A stretch of 64,000 bases of DNA from Gracilaria gracilis (GCA_030374805.1 JARGSG010000200.1:310001-374000), one strand, 5' to 3'. Positions 10,632-22,906 are shown, counted from the stretch's first letter. Numbers and translations: made by a program. The notes: generated from the letters alone by a model not told the origin.

Positions 10632-12839
10632 TCAGCTATAGTAATTGCTCGAAGTTGAAGATGTTCCAGCGCTAACATTGTAATCAAAAATGGTTGCAAG
10701 TTGCGACAATGTCGGCAGATCTGCGACAGTACTCTGAGTGGCACCTGGAGGAGAAAATTTTCGAGTCTCTATTTCAATCTTCACCCCAAGGATATACAGG
10801 TGTGCTCCTGATTCTATTCCTTCATTCGACGAAGAAATATTTTCCAATACTCTTGTGAAAGCTGATCGTGTAAGCGAAAAAGCTTTGCTGCGACCATTGT
10901 CTTTGATAGAGAGAGGAAATTCGGCATTGAAAAAGGTTTTCTCACTGCGAAGAACTCCGCATTCAATAATGCAGTTTTCCAATTCTTCATTCTTGTCCAT
11001 GTCTGTATTTCTCGTAGCAAATTTTGTTCGCATTTTTAGCCTATCCTCTATTTCAGAATCAGGCATTGAGTGCGGGGCGATCCAACGTTTTGCAGTCAAA
11101 TAGAGGCATAGAAGATCAATAAATGATTTATATCCGACCGACTGAGGCTGTGTTGTAAGTGTTCTTTTCTGATCAAGAAAGATAGAAACACAGAGTAGAT
11201 GACGACACGGAATGCCCATTCGGTTCAAAAACAAACACTCGCATGTAGCATTCACTTGCGGTATGATCTCTGAAAGGGATCCAAACTTGAGCGTAACCGC
11301 TGTCATTGAGGAGGGATTCTGAGCTCCACTCCGGTCAACAGGCTCGTAGGTTCTGTACGCATTTCCTCGGATTTTGACCGTGTCAGGGCGTGTTGTCTCT
11401 TCGTCATCAGTGTCAAATGCAGTGGTGTCCTCGAAAGATAGGTAGGTTGCTATATTCATCTGTTCGCATATAATTTTACAGGCATAACTTGAATATTCGA
11501 ATTTCCCAAGAAATGAAATGGAGTGGTTTTTAAGAGGTATAGGAAGCTCATTCACAGGGCCGACCATCCACTAGGGGCTCTTACTATTCAGTTCTGTTCT
11601 GGACGGTCCTTCAATTAGTTTCTCGACTGAAACGACATAGTTCACAAGACTTGTGCTGTCTGAAAAACTCTGTATCATACTGTTCCAACTCTCTAATCTT
11701 TGTGTAGTTGAGGCCCCGAGAGTGAAATCAATTTTGAAATAAGCAACTGCCCATTGGCGCCGCTTTTCCCATAAAGGTTCTTGAAGGTACTCGTGGACCA
11801 TTCTCGTCCTCAATCCAACTGGGAACCAGTTGCTAATCAGACTATTCCAAATACGACAAATTGACAGCGATTCCTTGAACAGTGGCCATGAAGAAGCCCC
11901 TGCTGCACTCCTTTGCAATGCGTTTACTCGGTTTTTCACTCCAAGATCGAACAAGTGAAACGTGCACAATAGATGCTTTAGATCTTCTGAGTACGGAACG
12001 GTGGAAATTGACGTATCCATTTCTTGGTCACCATCCGTAAATATTACGGAGGGAAGTTGAATACCAAAAGCTTCATGCCATGACCCTAAAAGACTCTGGC
12101 AATACTCAATACTTTAACGAGGGGTAAGGTTGACCATCGCAGCCCTTGACTTAGCCTCAGAATCAACTGAGGTTAGAGCCACAAAACGGTAGTTGTACTT
12201 GGTGACGTTATGGGTGGTTTTTCAAAATAGAATATCTCCACACCGGCGTACAATATCCTTGGCTCCTTTCGGAGCCCACGTTATCGACGAAAGAACACCG
12301 CTTTTGCTTCCAGTTCATAATCCAAGTACTCAAGCCTATCATTATCCTTAGAAGTTTTCAGATGATGCAGTAGGCTTTCTGAATCCTTTTCATTCTTGGA
12401 CACACTTTTCACTACATTCTGAAGAGCTTCGTACTTAATGAAACAGGCAGGAAATCTTTCGTTCACGAAGGCTTCAAATTTCATTACGGATCCTTTTCCA
12501 CCAGGACAGGCTTTTCCAAATGAAATGAAAGTAGACATGATCTCCTTGTTGGTGAGAATATCATTTGCACGTGAAAGAAAAGTCTTTTTCTCAGCTACGT
12601 AGTCCGGTATTTGGTTTGTATGTGTTGTATTCACATTTTGGATTCCCAGCAGACTCTGGGATCGATTTCAATAACTGATCACATGACTTTTTCTCAAATG
12701 AATTATGAAGGGAAATGGTTGTAACGAAAGCATTGCAATCGGCTTTCTTAGAAGGCTTGAACCGTTTTCCCGTGCTTCCGGACTTTTTACGACATCCTGC
12801 GGTCTGGATAGAAGCATTTAGTCTTCCACCTTCCCTCAT
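10632..12839 (-). pseudogene. MULE transposase (FAR1-like, DDE core, SWIM finger)
   Basis: Reading from 12839: a FAR1/WRKY-type piece (CRKKSGSTGKRFKPSKKADC), an ORF at 12634-12281, then after a frame shift near 12300 the core WAPKGAKDIV and KTTHNVTKYNYRFVALTSVD. The second catalytic Asp is in VIFTDGDQEM, a CxxH-type stretch in LLCTFHLFD, and the Glu in TTQRLESWNS. The SWIM finger CECLFLNRMGIPCRHLLC lies at about 11200-11255. The first catalytic Asp of the DTTHN motif is Lys, preceded by a TGA. Other in-frame stops are TAA near 12118 and TAG at 11571-11573. From about 12280 to 10632 and on to about 9730 there is no frameshift, only stops. Confidence 0.85.
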
Positions 12840-14167
12840 CTGACAGTTTCAAAGAGCACTATTCCCCTGGAAATTGTCATGCAGCTCACAAAGTGGTTTC
12901 AGCATGGATGTGTCCGTTCTTATTATGGTTCGGGGCTCAATAAAGGCTTGAGTAGACAGTTTTCGGGGTCTTACATAGAATAAATTGTTTTCATCACCCT
13001 CTGAAAACTAAACATTTGGTAAACCAATGCACTCCAAATCCGTAAGCAATTTACCACGGTGTTCAATCGTAGTCACCACGCATGTTTTTCGGATCTCTCA
13101 AGGATTTCAGGTGGCTCACTATTCGAGTTAAAACTAGCCAATGATGTTTCTTTCGCCACAGCTGAAGACTCTTCAGAGATTGGTCGGACGGCATCTTCTT
13201 TTTCATCAGTCATCTCACAAAAACGAAAAGAAGATATTTGAACCGTTTGAAAATAGGAGACTAAAGTGTTCGAAAAGGAAGCGATAATGTACCCAATTGT
13301 TTTCAGGCGCCAAGAGAAGACTCTTGGGCTCACATACTATGTAATCCAATACTGTGACTGTCAATATTGATTGTGATGTACTTTGTGTTTTTTTAAAACA
13401 GATATCTCAAGTCTGAGCTCCTCGAAGAAAGGGATAGGTGCGGCGCGGCAAACGTCGGTGCACATCTCTTTCTTTAAAACATATCAACGGTATATAAAAA
13501 AAAGTTCCGTTAGCTGTTCTAAAGAGAGAGAATTTGGTGCTCTGATGAGTAAAATACGCTGTTAGCGCATTATCGGAGAACTGAAATCGAGTACAATGCC
13601 GTACCCTTTTTCCATGGAACTGATCTACTGAATTGACAGCTCCCTAACATATGGGTGGCATTTTGAGGCCTTCCATTTTTTAACACCTAATGTTACTTGC
13701 ATATGCTCTTGAATTTTGATTGAAGTATTGGTTTTTTTCTTTACATTAACGTGTGGCTTTTTAATAGTGTCCGAAGCGCTATTTGCATCTTCTTCTGTGT
13801 TTTTGAGATATCATTGTCTAAGCGCGTATCAAACACCTATCAATTCATTTTCATCAACCTACCTTCCTCGGGCAGGTATTTTGGTGCAGTCTTTACTTCA
13901 ATACGAAATAACGTGCAGCACAGAGCTTTATTTTGAAAAGCAATCTAGCCCAATAGGAGCCCTCCAGATGTCTCAGATTTCAATGAAGTTGCGGGACCGT
14001 AAGAACAGAACTCACGACGAGATCGGTGGTGTGAAAATACTCTCCTTAACACCCACCATTTTGCCGAAAACGATTTCAATGTGGTGAACTGCCGCTTTTT
14101 GGCAACAGTCTCTATCGCCGCCGCTTTTGCTACTTCAAACGTGTTTGGCCGCAGCCATGACCACTAT
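12840..14167. other. Spacer between MULE and pogo-like transposase
   Basis: The minus-strand frame 13333-13073 is Ser/Glu-rich (MTDEKEDAVRPISEES) and may be the MULE N-terminus. The rest is AT-rich. A plus-strand frame at 13716-14087 has no recognisable motif. No gene can be supported. Confidence 0.45.
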
Positions 14168-16340
14168 CTATAATATGTGGAGCTGCGTGCATCTCTGTGC
14201 TGTTGCTAAAAAGCTCAAGCACACTGTCAGTGGCGTTGGTATCCTCTTCACTACGTTCATTCCTTCTAAATCAACCCCGGCATCTGCAATACTCGTCATC
14301 TCTTCGCATTCTTTTGCGATTCGTTGAAAATAAGTTGCTGATACTGGACACTCGTTTTCCTTTCCGCCATCGTTCACGCAACTTCCTTCTCCAATGTCTC
14401 CATCAAACAGAGTCACTATCATGTTGCATGCCTGTGCGTTGCGTGGGGCCAACGGAGTCAATACGTCGGTCTTGGTTGTCTTGGAGTTTGCGGAATAGCT
14501 ATTTACATGCACAGAAGCTCGCAGCTCTTTCTTCTTGGTCCTATCCTCCTGTTGTTTCTGCTTTTTGAGCGTACGTGCCTCCTTCTGGCGCGTCTTCTCT
14601 TCGGCCACATTTCGTTTCTTAGCAGGAAGCTCATCCTTTCTTCGTCCTTTTTCTTCAGCTTGCTTTTCTTTCTAAAGTGCTGCTGCTTTCTTTTCCTAGG
14701 CCTTGCACCCTTTTTCTGCAGCAGCCGCCTCCTGGGACTCCTTTCGCTTCTGAATCAGCTGACCATGAGTCAGTTACACTGCCGGAACACCCCAGCATAT
14801 GGTCGTGCGGTCATAGATGCCATCTGGTTGTTTCGAAACTTTCATTTTCGTGGGCATGCGGTGCTCAAGAAGATAGTGTACTCTGCCATATCCAGCTGTG
14901 ATTATGTTCTCCAAGCGATCAATCTTGAAGGTGATATCTCTAGTCGTTCACGTACGACCCTCAGCATCTCCTTCCATTGGTTTTTAATCTCAATACGGAC
15001 GGAGCGTCGTCCGGACTCGGTTCTAGGACTACGGACACCAGTCCATTTCTCTTCCGTCCATCGCAGAAACCAAAAATTCATAGACCAGAGTCCTACAGCT
15101 TCGAACGCGTTGCTTAAAACATCCTCTGTCAAAGACTGAAAGCCAGCGACGCTAAGTTTGAGCTTTGTGCCTGTATCACCGAAGTCCAGAAATGAAAACT
15201 TTCCCAATGAATTGAATTTATTGCGTATGGCAGCTTTCAATTGTTTTTTTATTGACTGGCCTCATGATTTTTGGAGGTGTGACGTATTTGCCGGACTTCC
15301 GATCACCTCTATATTGGCTGCCTTTGCCTTTGACAACCAAACGCGGCCGTTACTGAGTTTGTGCCCGTCTAAGAGGAGCAGCAATTTCCTGTCTTTCGTA
15401 TAATTGCCAGCATGTGTCTCGATATGATCAATCACGAACGATATGAGTTCCTTGGTCATTAAACGGCTTGGGCTACATGTGACAAATGCGTAATGCGGGA
15501 ACCAGTTCTTCCCTGCCAGCCAATGTGGAACACCAGCGTCGTCTTTGAAGTCTTTGGCCGACAGCGGGCTATACCATCGGTTCAAGTTGTTGGCGCCAGC
15601 AAAAATGAAAAACGGAGGCAGAACTTCGCTTGCTGCATATGCAATCACCACAGCCGTTAGATGCCTGCCTTGCGAATCACAGCTCATTTTCTGCCCCTCA
15701 TGATGATTGTTAGAAGAAACGAAGCCCTTCTGCGTCTCTGTCATATTGATGGTCACCTTAGTCTCATCCATATCCCAGAAGTTGCGTGGATCGTCAAGAA
15801 TACCAGGGTTCTGGTTCTCGCATTACTTGAGCGCCTCGAGAATTGTCTTAATGTGGTCAGGGTTTCCGGCAGCTATCTTGCTCCTGCGGGAGATTCCATC
15901 TTGCGGAATGTTATATCCCGATGGAGAGACCGAAACGAGCGAACCTATTCTTTAGATGGATATGTGTTGGTAAACCCTTCCCCGCCGTAGTTTGCCACAT
16001 CCGCTGCAATCCAATTCAGTGATTTTTTGGACACTGGAAACCCACGCCTTCCGAATTCTTTCAGTCGTTCTAAAATGGATCTTTTTTCCACAAATGACAG
16101 CACTGGTTTGCTACCGCGTTTAAGGGCGTATGATGAGTCGTCATATTTTTCATTCTCTTTCTCTGTCAAAGTGAGACTCGATTAAAGCCTACCGATGGTT
16201 CCCATCGACAGTCCAGTAGCCCCATGAATGGTGCGGTAAGACCTCTTCTTTTTGAGTAGAAAAATGGTTTGATGTCGTTGTTCTCGTATATTGTTTTGGT
16301 TTTGTTCTCTCGATTTACGTTTTATAGTCTGACGACGCAT
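14168..16340 (-). pseudogene. Pogo/Tigger-like DDE transposase (CENP-B family)
   Basis: The start is ATG 16340, followed by a basic region and a helix-turn-helix of CENP-B/Psq type (SYRTIHGATGLSMGTIGRL), then a TAA. It continues as SFVEKRSILERLKEFGRRGFP, with TAG at 15945-15947. After a shift near 15900 come ISRRSKIAAGNPDHI, then the DDE_1 domain: MDETKV (first Asp), LLLLDGHKLSNG (second Asp) and PANTSHLQ. The C-terminal part at 15240-14902 has the GF-ATGL-like end of the domain (AFEAVGLWSMNF). Below 14750 there is a long Lys/Arg-rich tail. Pogo elements have TA duplications and short inverted repeats; I did not locate them. Several frame breaks make this copy inactive. Confidence 0.82.
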
Positions 16341-18088
16341 TGACGTCGTTGTCATGATGCTGTGTTGGTTTGGGAGGCATTGTAACGATTGTGACTGTCA
16401 GGTTGATGACTTTAGTGTTCTCAGGGTGCAATAGAACGTGTGGTAGGACAGCGTGCCCTCTGTAAAAAGAATTTTATAGACGGAATGGTATAAAGATGAT
16501 AACGTAATTTGTCTGCTCGTTCACTTAAATTGAAGAGGGTAATGAATGAAGTGCTAATCTTAATTGTGCCGGAGGTGTGCGGGAAGTTCAAGCGAAGAAA
16601 GCCAGGTGCTTCTCAAGGGGATTAAAAGCTATCAAGGTATACTCGGAGTGTAATTACCCAACTCGGGTGAGTGCACCACATTAGCACCATGCACCATATT
16701 ACCCTCCCGGGGAAGGTATACGTTAATCTGAGTTGTTTATGGCTATTGGATTGCGCCAGGAACTTAATATAGGTTGAGAGTTTTGTAGGAAAGTCTTTGG
16801 AATCTACAATCTGACAAGAGAAAGATATCAAAACTGTCGTTGCGTAAACCTTTGAAGTCTTCTTTGCACATTTTTTTAAGGTGAAGAAGCATTGTTAAGG
16901 CCAGGTTTTATTTGTCCTGGTATAGAAGAATTTTTGAGACACATTTTACTTGTCCAAATGCCGCAAACCTGTTCAAAACTGGATTGATGTTGGCAGTCGA
17001 TGTAGTGCTCGATTTAAAATCTGGATAGTACACACTGAAAGAGTACACTCAAAGTTAAACAGCTGGTCAGTACATACTGAAAGGGGACATTCAAAGGTAA
17101 GCACACTAGGGCATACAAAAGATTTACGTGCTTCCGGAGGCACGTAAGCGATATGTGCGCCCGGAGGCATGTACCAGATACGTGCGTTCTGGCGCATGTA
17201 GTAGATACGTGCGCCCGGGCGCCCGTAGGCATTCAAAGCATCGGGAGCGTGAAGGAAAACATGAAAGAAGTTTTATATTGCAAAGCAATTCAGAATTATT
17301 GTACAAAGTACTGCAAGAGTGTCGGTAAAACTAAAAAACAACAGTAAACATGTTTCGAAAGCAAAAAATTCACAATGCACAATTATCTCCTGTGACGTCA
17401 ATTTCTGTAGCCGAATTCCAATGGGAGTGCATCTAGCATGTAGGCGGAAAGCTTACTTTGGTTGAGAACCTGTTGCCATAACTTATGATTTGACGAAAAA
17501 TATAAAATTATAAGATAAGCTCTCAAGTTAGGGATACTGAAAACGTCTTTTGCGCTAAATATTTTTTTTTTATGTATGTATCTCTGAACTAAAATAACTT
17601 TATAGAGTTAGCATCGTTCTTGGAACTTATGAAACTCAATTTATCTCAAAATGTTCAGTTTCAAAACTTATACCGTTTCAATTTCCTCAAAAACGCCGTT
17701 GTTATAAAACTTACACGTTTTAAAACATAAAATGTAAACTACTTTTTGTACTTACATCAAAAGATTTTGTACTTATGAATAGGAATAAGAAGAAAGAAAA
17801 AACTTATATGAGGTTGCTCCGCCGACAGTGGTTAACTTGAAATTTTATAAGGCTGATATTCAAGTTTAAATAGTTATTTAAAAAGTTGTGTTTTAACAAA
17901 ATGGTGACATTAAACTTTTGTCTTGTCAGCGCGTAGAACAAATGTGCAACTTTCAGTTTACACCATAGTCAAGTTTTTGCTTTGAATTTTTGCATTGTTG
18001 GTTGTGCAATAGCAAGCTTTGTTTGAGTTTATTTTAGAAATACACCAATGACAGTCGTGTCCTGAAGAGTAGTTTTATTATTATACTG
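16341..18088. other. AT-rich intergenic stretch
   Basis: No gene. The 5' end may contain leader sequence of the pogo-like gene. The only clear structure is the 27-bp tandem repeat at 17126-17233. From about 17480 to 18060 the sequence is rich in A/T runs and short frames. Confidence 0.55.
17126..17233. repeat. 27-bp tandem repeat, four units, each a dyad
   Basis: Four consecutive 27-bp units start at 17126, 17153, 17180 and 17207, each beginning ACGTGC or ATGTGC. Within a unit the left ACGTGC is mirrored by GCACGT or a close variant about 8 bp later, so each unit is itself an imperfect palindrome. The period equals nine codons, so reading frames through it give 9-residue repeats, but there is no evidence that it is translated. 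Confidence 0.85.
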
Positions 18089-18090
18089 CA

Positions 18091-19004
18091 GGGAGCTGCG
18101 GGAAATTAACGATTAACAGAGTGTTGACACATTATAATTGTTTTGTTCACTACAGTAATTAATAAGATTCAAGTTGATACGCTGGAATTAGGCATGGCGA
18201 GAAATCCAAAGCGTGACGCTGTTTGCAAAACGCTGTTTTATCGTTGATGTTCCATTTCAGCCTTGTAGTTTCACTGTAAGCAGGCAATGCAGGCAGTGCA
18301 AATCTGGTAATACCCTGACAACATCATCGCCATCTTCGACACTTAGCGCTAATTGTTGCAAGTGTCGCACTTACCGCATTGTCAAATATCAGAACTCTAC
18401 TAGATTTACAATCTTTTCTAACGACCCAAACATAATGGCGTGCTTCCATAGCTCTGTAGAAGGCACATCGAAGTACGCCAAAAAAATACAAACTACATCC
18501 CAAAAACGAAATCTACATGCGTACTTAGACGCGTTATATAGCGCAAATATCGCTATTTGGCGCTCCTTAGTACGCATATTTTTCTGTTGAACAGCACTGG
18601 TAAACTACCTTAAAAGCATACTTTGATGTGCCTTGAGCGTTTGCATCGAAGTATGCCAACCTTTTTCCCATACTTCTTCACTGAGATATTGTACCGGCGT
18701 TCCAATCCTCGATATCACCGCCAAGTAGCGCTATTTAGCGCTATCTAGTAGTTTGCGATAAGGTGGAATGAACAATGCTTCACTCACGTGCAGATTCACA
18801 TATACTTACAGCGCAGGAAGTTGGTCAGTGTAATGTTGAATACAGTTTTTAATCGAGTAATTGGTAGGGCGTCGCAGTGCGTTAAGTCACAAAACTGACT
18901 GTAAACCGAGCAAAGTAATATACTGTACTATATAATGTAACACGAATAGTACCACTTATTCTTTAGCTCCAATTTTGCCAAATGTAGAATTTACCGCAGC
19001 TCCC
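18091..19004 (+). mobile_element. 914-bp non-autonomous DNA transposon, copy 1
   Basis: Terminal inverted repeats GGGAGCTGCGG[G/T]AAATT bound a 914-bp unit. A second copy of the same length lies inverted at 59310-60223 with only a handful of differences. A 126-codon frame (18213-18590) is open in both copies but resembles nothing I know, and overlaps another frame on the opposite strand. No transposase motif is present, so it is probably moved in trans. Target duplications are not evident. A second TIR-like sequence (GGGAGATGCGGTAAATTC) begins at 19006, as if this copy landed next to a related element. Confidence 0.85.
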
Positions 19005-19185
19005 AGGGAGATGCGGTAAATTCAGTAAGAACGTTCTGACACACCTTGTCGGAAGCAATGTCTACATTACTTGAAGAGAAGTATTTAGTTTGGGTCAAAC
19101 CTCTTAAAAGACTGCAAAGTGATAAAAGTGTTTGGTGGGTCAAAAATTTAAAGAACAAATATAGAAAACAAGAAATATTTACTGC
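19005..19185. other. Second TIR-like end beside MITE copy 1
   Basis: The sequence from 19006 (GGGAGATGCGGTAAATTC) matches the family terminus in direct orientation. I could not find its partner end downstream. Confidence 0.45.
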
Positions 19186-20065
19186 TCAGCTGACACTCAA
19201 CTCTTTTACAGCTTCTTGTCTCACTTTCTTGTCGTCTGCTGACTTGAGAACAACATAGAATATCTTAGTTGAGTCTGAGAAGCATAGAAGCCTTTGGTTC
19301 CGTATAAACCTTTCAACTGTAAAAGGTAGTTCAGTATGACAGAAAGATTTGATTTTCGCAGTAGCCTTCGCCCTTAATTCTTTCAAAGACTTTTGAAAGG
19401 CTAAAAATTTAGGGTGATCTGCTTTCATTGGATCGAACTACTTTTCAAGCCACACTTTGTGGAGCAGTTTTGCATTTGAAAGAGCCTCCGGCCATTCAAT
19501 AACAATCTCGAAAACTGTTCCTGCCTGATGACTTGGCACTCCAAGTGTTCTTTCTTCACCCCAGAATGAAGAAGAATTGCCAAGCTCACATAACATAACA
19601 TAGTCTCATTACCTTCCCAGATGGAAGAGAGAAGCAGAGCAGAAAACTCTTTTCTCTGTGGATTGGCTTTAGATAATTTTGGTATCTCTTCGCCTCCGTC
19701 CTCAACGTCAGCACTTGGAATATCTTCGACTTAGATCACTGAACTACCAATTCTCGACGGTTCTCCAGCGGAGCACCGAGTATTCAAATACTCTCTCACA
19801 TTTTCTTGTACGTAGGTTAAAAAGAAAAAAAGTGAAAGTACCAAAAATAAATTTGATTCGTACCTGGATTGTCAAACGTTTCTCCCTTCAGTTTGTTATA
19901 ATTTGCTCGAAATGTTGAGAGCTTGAAAGGTTGAAAGAGTGGATCACGTTTCTGTACTTCGGCCGCATTGTCACTGCCATTAAGCTCTCCATCTTGAAAC
20001 ATTTGACGAAGCCTTTTTACTGCTGGGGAGTCATCGGTTAACCAAGGTCGTCGGGTAGGAGCCAT
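19186..20065 (-). pseudogene. Hypothetical gene with intron, decayed
   Basis: Exon 1 starts at ATG 20065 (MAPTRRPWLTDDSP) and encodes an amphipathic region ending near 19866 at a good donor (CAG|GTACGA). Coding resumes after an acceptor near 19700 (DGGEEIPKLSKANPQRKEF). A TATG/TTATG micro-duplication near 19590 shifts the frame. The continuation in the other frame is SFWGEERTLGVPSHQAG, then a TAG near 19441 and MKADHPKFLAFQKSLKEL to 19186. No known domain is recognised. It may be a host gene or part of an unrecognised transposon. Confidence 0.5.
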
Positions 20066-21282
20066 TTTGTGAAATGTCGTATTCAGGCGTGAACGGACGA
20101 GTGCAGTTTGGTTTTTGCTAGACAGAGGGCACTGAAGATTGATACCTTATACTCATTCCTATTTTGTAGTGTACTACATGTGCAGAAGTTGCTGCTTTCT
20201 GTGATTGAAGAAGGATGGATGCATGAATTTGTTAGGGTTTTTATTCTAGATTTATCGGAATGCATCTGGCTTGGCCCACAACATACCTAACATACTACCT
20301 AAAGAATAGTGTCTTTCCCAATCAGAATAATCTTTGCACGCTTGTAGAATGGAACATTGTCTACTTCGTTTCCTGGATGCAGTAGAGGTTTGGGCATAAT
20401 TTCTAGGACATGTCCAGATCTTGAATAGTTTGTGCATATGTATGCTTTGTTGTACACGTCAATAAGACCTTGAAAGGTTTGTTTGAGTGATTTCAACATC
20501 TTAAATACTTGAAATTGTACATATTTTACCGCGGAAAAGGAAGCAGACGCTTTCTCAAACTCTACCAAGAGCAGTACATCAATCTCCAAAAATATTCGTA
20601 AATGATAATAGTAAGAAAATTGAAATCTCATTCTATTTATGCACTTTTTAGTACTGAATATAACGTATTTTTGCGGCTATAAACCTCTCAAAATGCGTAC
20701 TTTATGCGAAAACAGGCCATTTTAGATATATTGAACAAGCTTTTGTAAGTTAGCGATGTGCACAGTAATTTAATTTTTGTATCCTTAATAATGGCATTTT
20801 CACGTCCTTCAAATTTGCATTAGTGAAGTCGTGATGCGGAGCCTCGTGAGGAACTCAAGTAAAAATGATACACACTACAACAACATTGCTTTTCCATCTC
20901 CACTCCACTTTAAGAACGATATAAAAATATGCTTTCCTAAAGATATAAAACTAATGGGGTATTGCATAACCTCCGTAAGAAGTATTGGGGATGCTTCTCT
21001 CTCCCAAATTAAAGAGAAAAGTGACTCGATTGTTACGTCGGAGAAAGAAAACTGAACCACTATATCTTAGAATCCAATATGGTACTGGTAATATTGAAGT
21101 TTTCCTTATAAAGCCATATTCAATCTTGACATGGCACATTTCCTTTTAAGAGAAGACCCGTAAAAATGAACGTAGTCAATACTTTGATGCGAACAAGCAG
21201 GTGAGAAAACCATTTATATGCTCGTCCCTCACGCACAAGAATCGAAAACCTCTTTGCCATGCCGTTTGAATAGGCAAGTGCA
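20066..21282. other. AT-rich gap
   Basis: Short frames on both strands (for example 20631-20299 on minus) carry no motif I recognise. Nothing can be supported here. Confidence 0.45.
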
Positions 21283-22180
21283 ATGGCAGGAAAACTTCGT
21301 AGAGCAACGGTTGCAACCTTCCGAGGCGCAAGTATTGGAATCTTATATAGAATTCGTAGTATAAAGGGAAACGTTTTCTACAGAAGATTTCGTTCGTTGT
21401 TTGGAATTAACTACTCAACCTGTGCCATTGCATGGAATCTATTGATCGAAAAACTTCCTGTTGGTGCCACACCACAGCATTTCCTTTGGTCTCTATTGTT
21501 ATTGAGGCGGTATGCCTCTGAACATGTGCACCGCGCATTGACTGGTGCTAGCTAAAGAAACTTTTGTAAGTGGTCTTTAAAATTTGTCGAATTACTTTCC
21601 AACTTAAACAAGGTATATCCTGATGTTTTTAAAATTTATTATGCTTTTCTAACATTTATAAAAAATAAATTGGAGTTCACGACTGGAAGACGAATCATTT
21701 TATGGATGTTATGCCTGTCTAGATGGTACAGATTGCTCTATCAACCAGACTACTCTATTTTAATCGCGGTGGAACTCTAACAAAATCAAGGCTTCTGGAC
21801 TTCGATACAAAGTGGGAGTGTAGATCGAACAGCGTAAAATTGTGCGGGTATACGGTCGTTTCCCGTGTGGATTGTTCCCTGATTTATAGATTTTTAGAGA
21901 GGCCATGAAGAATTCACTGGAATTAAACGAAAAAGTTGTGGCCGATAAGGGGTACAGTGATCCTAAATTTCTTACTCAAGTTATGGTGAATCCTCAATAC
22001 AAACTATTGGATGGATTGGTCAGAGCATGTCATGAAAACCTGAACATGCTTGAAACAGTTTCTGGTTTTAGAGAAGCGGTTTCGTCACGATCTACCTATG
22101 CATACTGGCTTTTCAAGGAACACCGAAGTGTATTTATTGATGATCTGGAGCTGGCGGGTAGGACAATTGGATCTTGGTGA
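21283..22180 (+). pseudogene. Decayed DDE transposase (IS5/Harbinger-like superfamily)
   Basis: The first part reads RSLFGINYSTCAIAWNLL and HFLWSLLLLRRYASEHV, a family N-terminal pattern. In a second frame from about 21700 come CLDGTDCSI with the first Asp, KASGLRYKVGV, VYGRFPCGLFPDL, and EKVVADKGYSDPKFL with the second Asp. Several stop codons and at least one frame change separate them. The motif series DGTD...GLRY...FPCG-PD...VVADKGY is typical of small DDE transposases widespread in algae and other protists. The sequence after 22111 is duplicated at 24271-24550. Confidence 0.72.
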
Positions 22181-22380
22181 TGTGGCACATTGTCTGCACT
22201 GTTTGTCTGTCTGAGTGATTTGGCAGTTTGACCGCCTCTCGACAACTGTACTCGAAGGCCTCGCCCTCTGCAACGGCGGAAGAATGCTTTGCTCTCGATC
22301 TAGTTGTCCTCGTCGCGTTTTCTGACTGTTGCCGTCTCAGGTTCTCTTATTTTACTATTGTTCTTTCCGGTTGTCTATTC
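22111..22380 (+). repeat. Transposase 3'-end repeat, copy A
   Basis: Homologous to 24271-24550 in direct orientation, with shared blocks such as ATTTATTGATGATCTG and CTTGGTGATGTGG-ACAT against its counterpart. Identity is roughly 70% by eye. It covers the 3' end of the decayed transposase and its trailing sequence. Confidence 0.65.
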
Positions 22381-22906
22381 ATCTTCTTTTCCGTGTCGGG
22401 CCTATGTTCGGTGTTTCTACTACAACAAAGGCACTAACATTCTCTTATTCTACTATTTTCCTGTCAGGTTGTCTCTTGTTGCTATTAACGGATCGTACAT
22501 CTATTTTCTCTGTTGCCGCCTAGGATTATGTGTGGTTATCTCGTACTTTACTGAAGGCAGAATCCGCTGACAAGGAGGCCTTACCTTCTCTTTGGCTCAC
22601 AATTTTTTTCCCAAGAGGTTTTGGTTGCGGTGTGTGAAGTGCAACGCCCTCCTTGAGGAATTACCGCGACTTCGTTATTTTCCGACATGTCGGCTGGGTT
22701 AATTATGACTACATACGATGGCCACGTTGGTGGATCGGACACGTGGGACACGGCAGAGTCCAGGAGGTTGGCACAACATTGCTTGTAATTCTCTACCCTT
22801 TATGGGAGTAGTCTAGATTATTATAAAATTTGCCGTACAGTACGGGAGGTTAGCTACACACTATATAGTGTCGGGGCAACTGGGCCCTGCCGCTAAGTAA
22901 ATCTCT

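Larger units (their letters stand above)
9058..13333 (-). mobile_element. Mutator-like element with ULP1 domain (ends not resolved)
   Basis: The minus strand holds a FAR1/WRKY-like N-terminal piece, a MULE transposase core, a SWIM zinc finger, a basic linker, a Tudor-like segment and a ULP1/C48 protease segment. Plant MULEs with captured ULP1 domains are known (the Kaonashi type). I could not find terminal inverted repeats or a 9-bp duplication by eye, so the coordinates only bracket the coding region. Confidence 0.75.

Noticed and set aside
13716..14087. Plus-strand frame between MULE and pogo-like gene
   Set aside because: Low-complexity, no motif, AT-rich context.
17126..17233. Tandem 27-bp repeat as a CRISPR array
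   Set aside because: Units are contiguous without spacers and the DNA is eukaryotic.
18213..18590. 126-codon frame in the 914-bp element as a real gene
   Set aside because: Open in both near-identical copies, but the copies are too similar to show selection, another frame overlaps it on the opposite strand, and no known motif is present.
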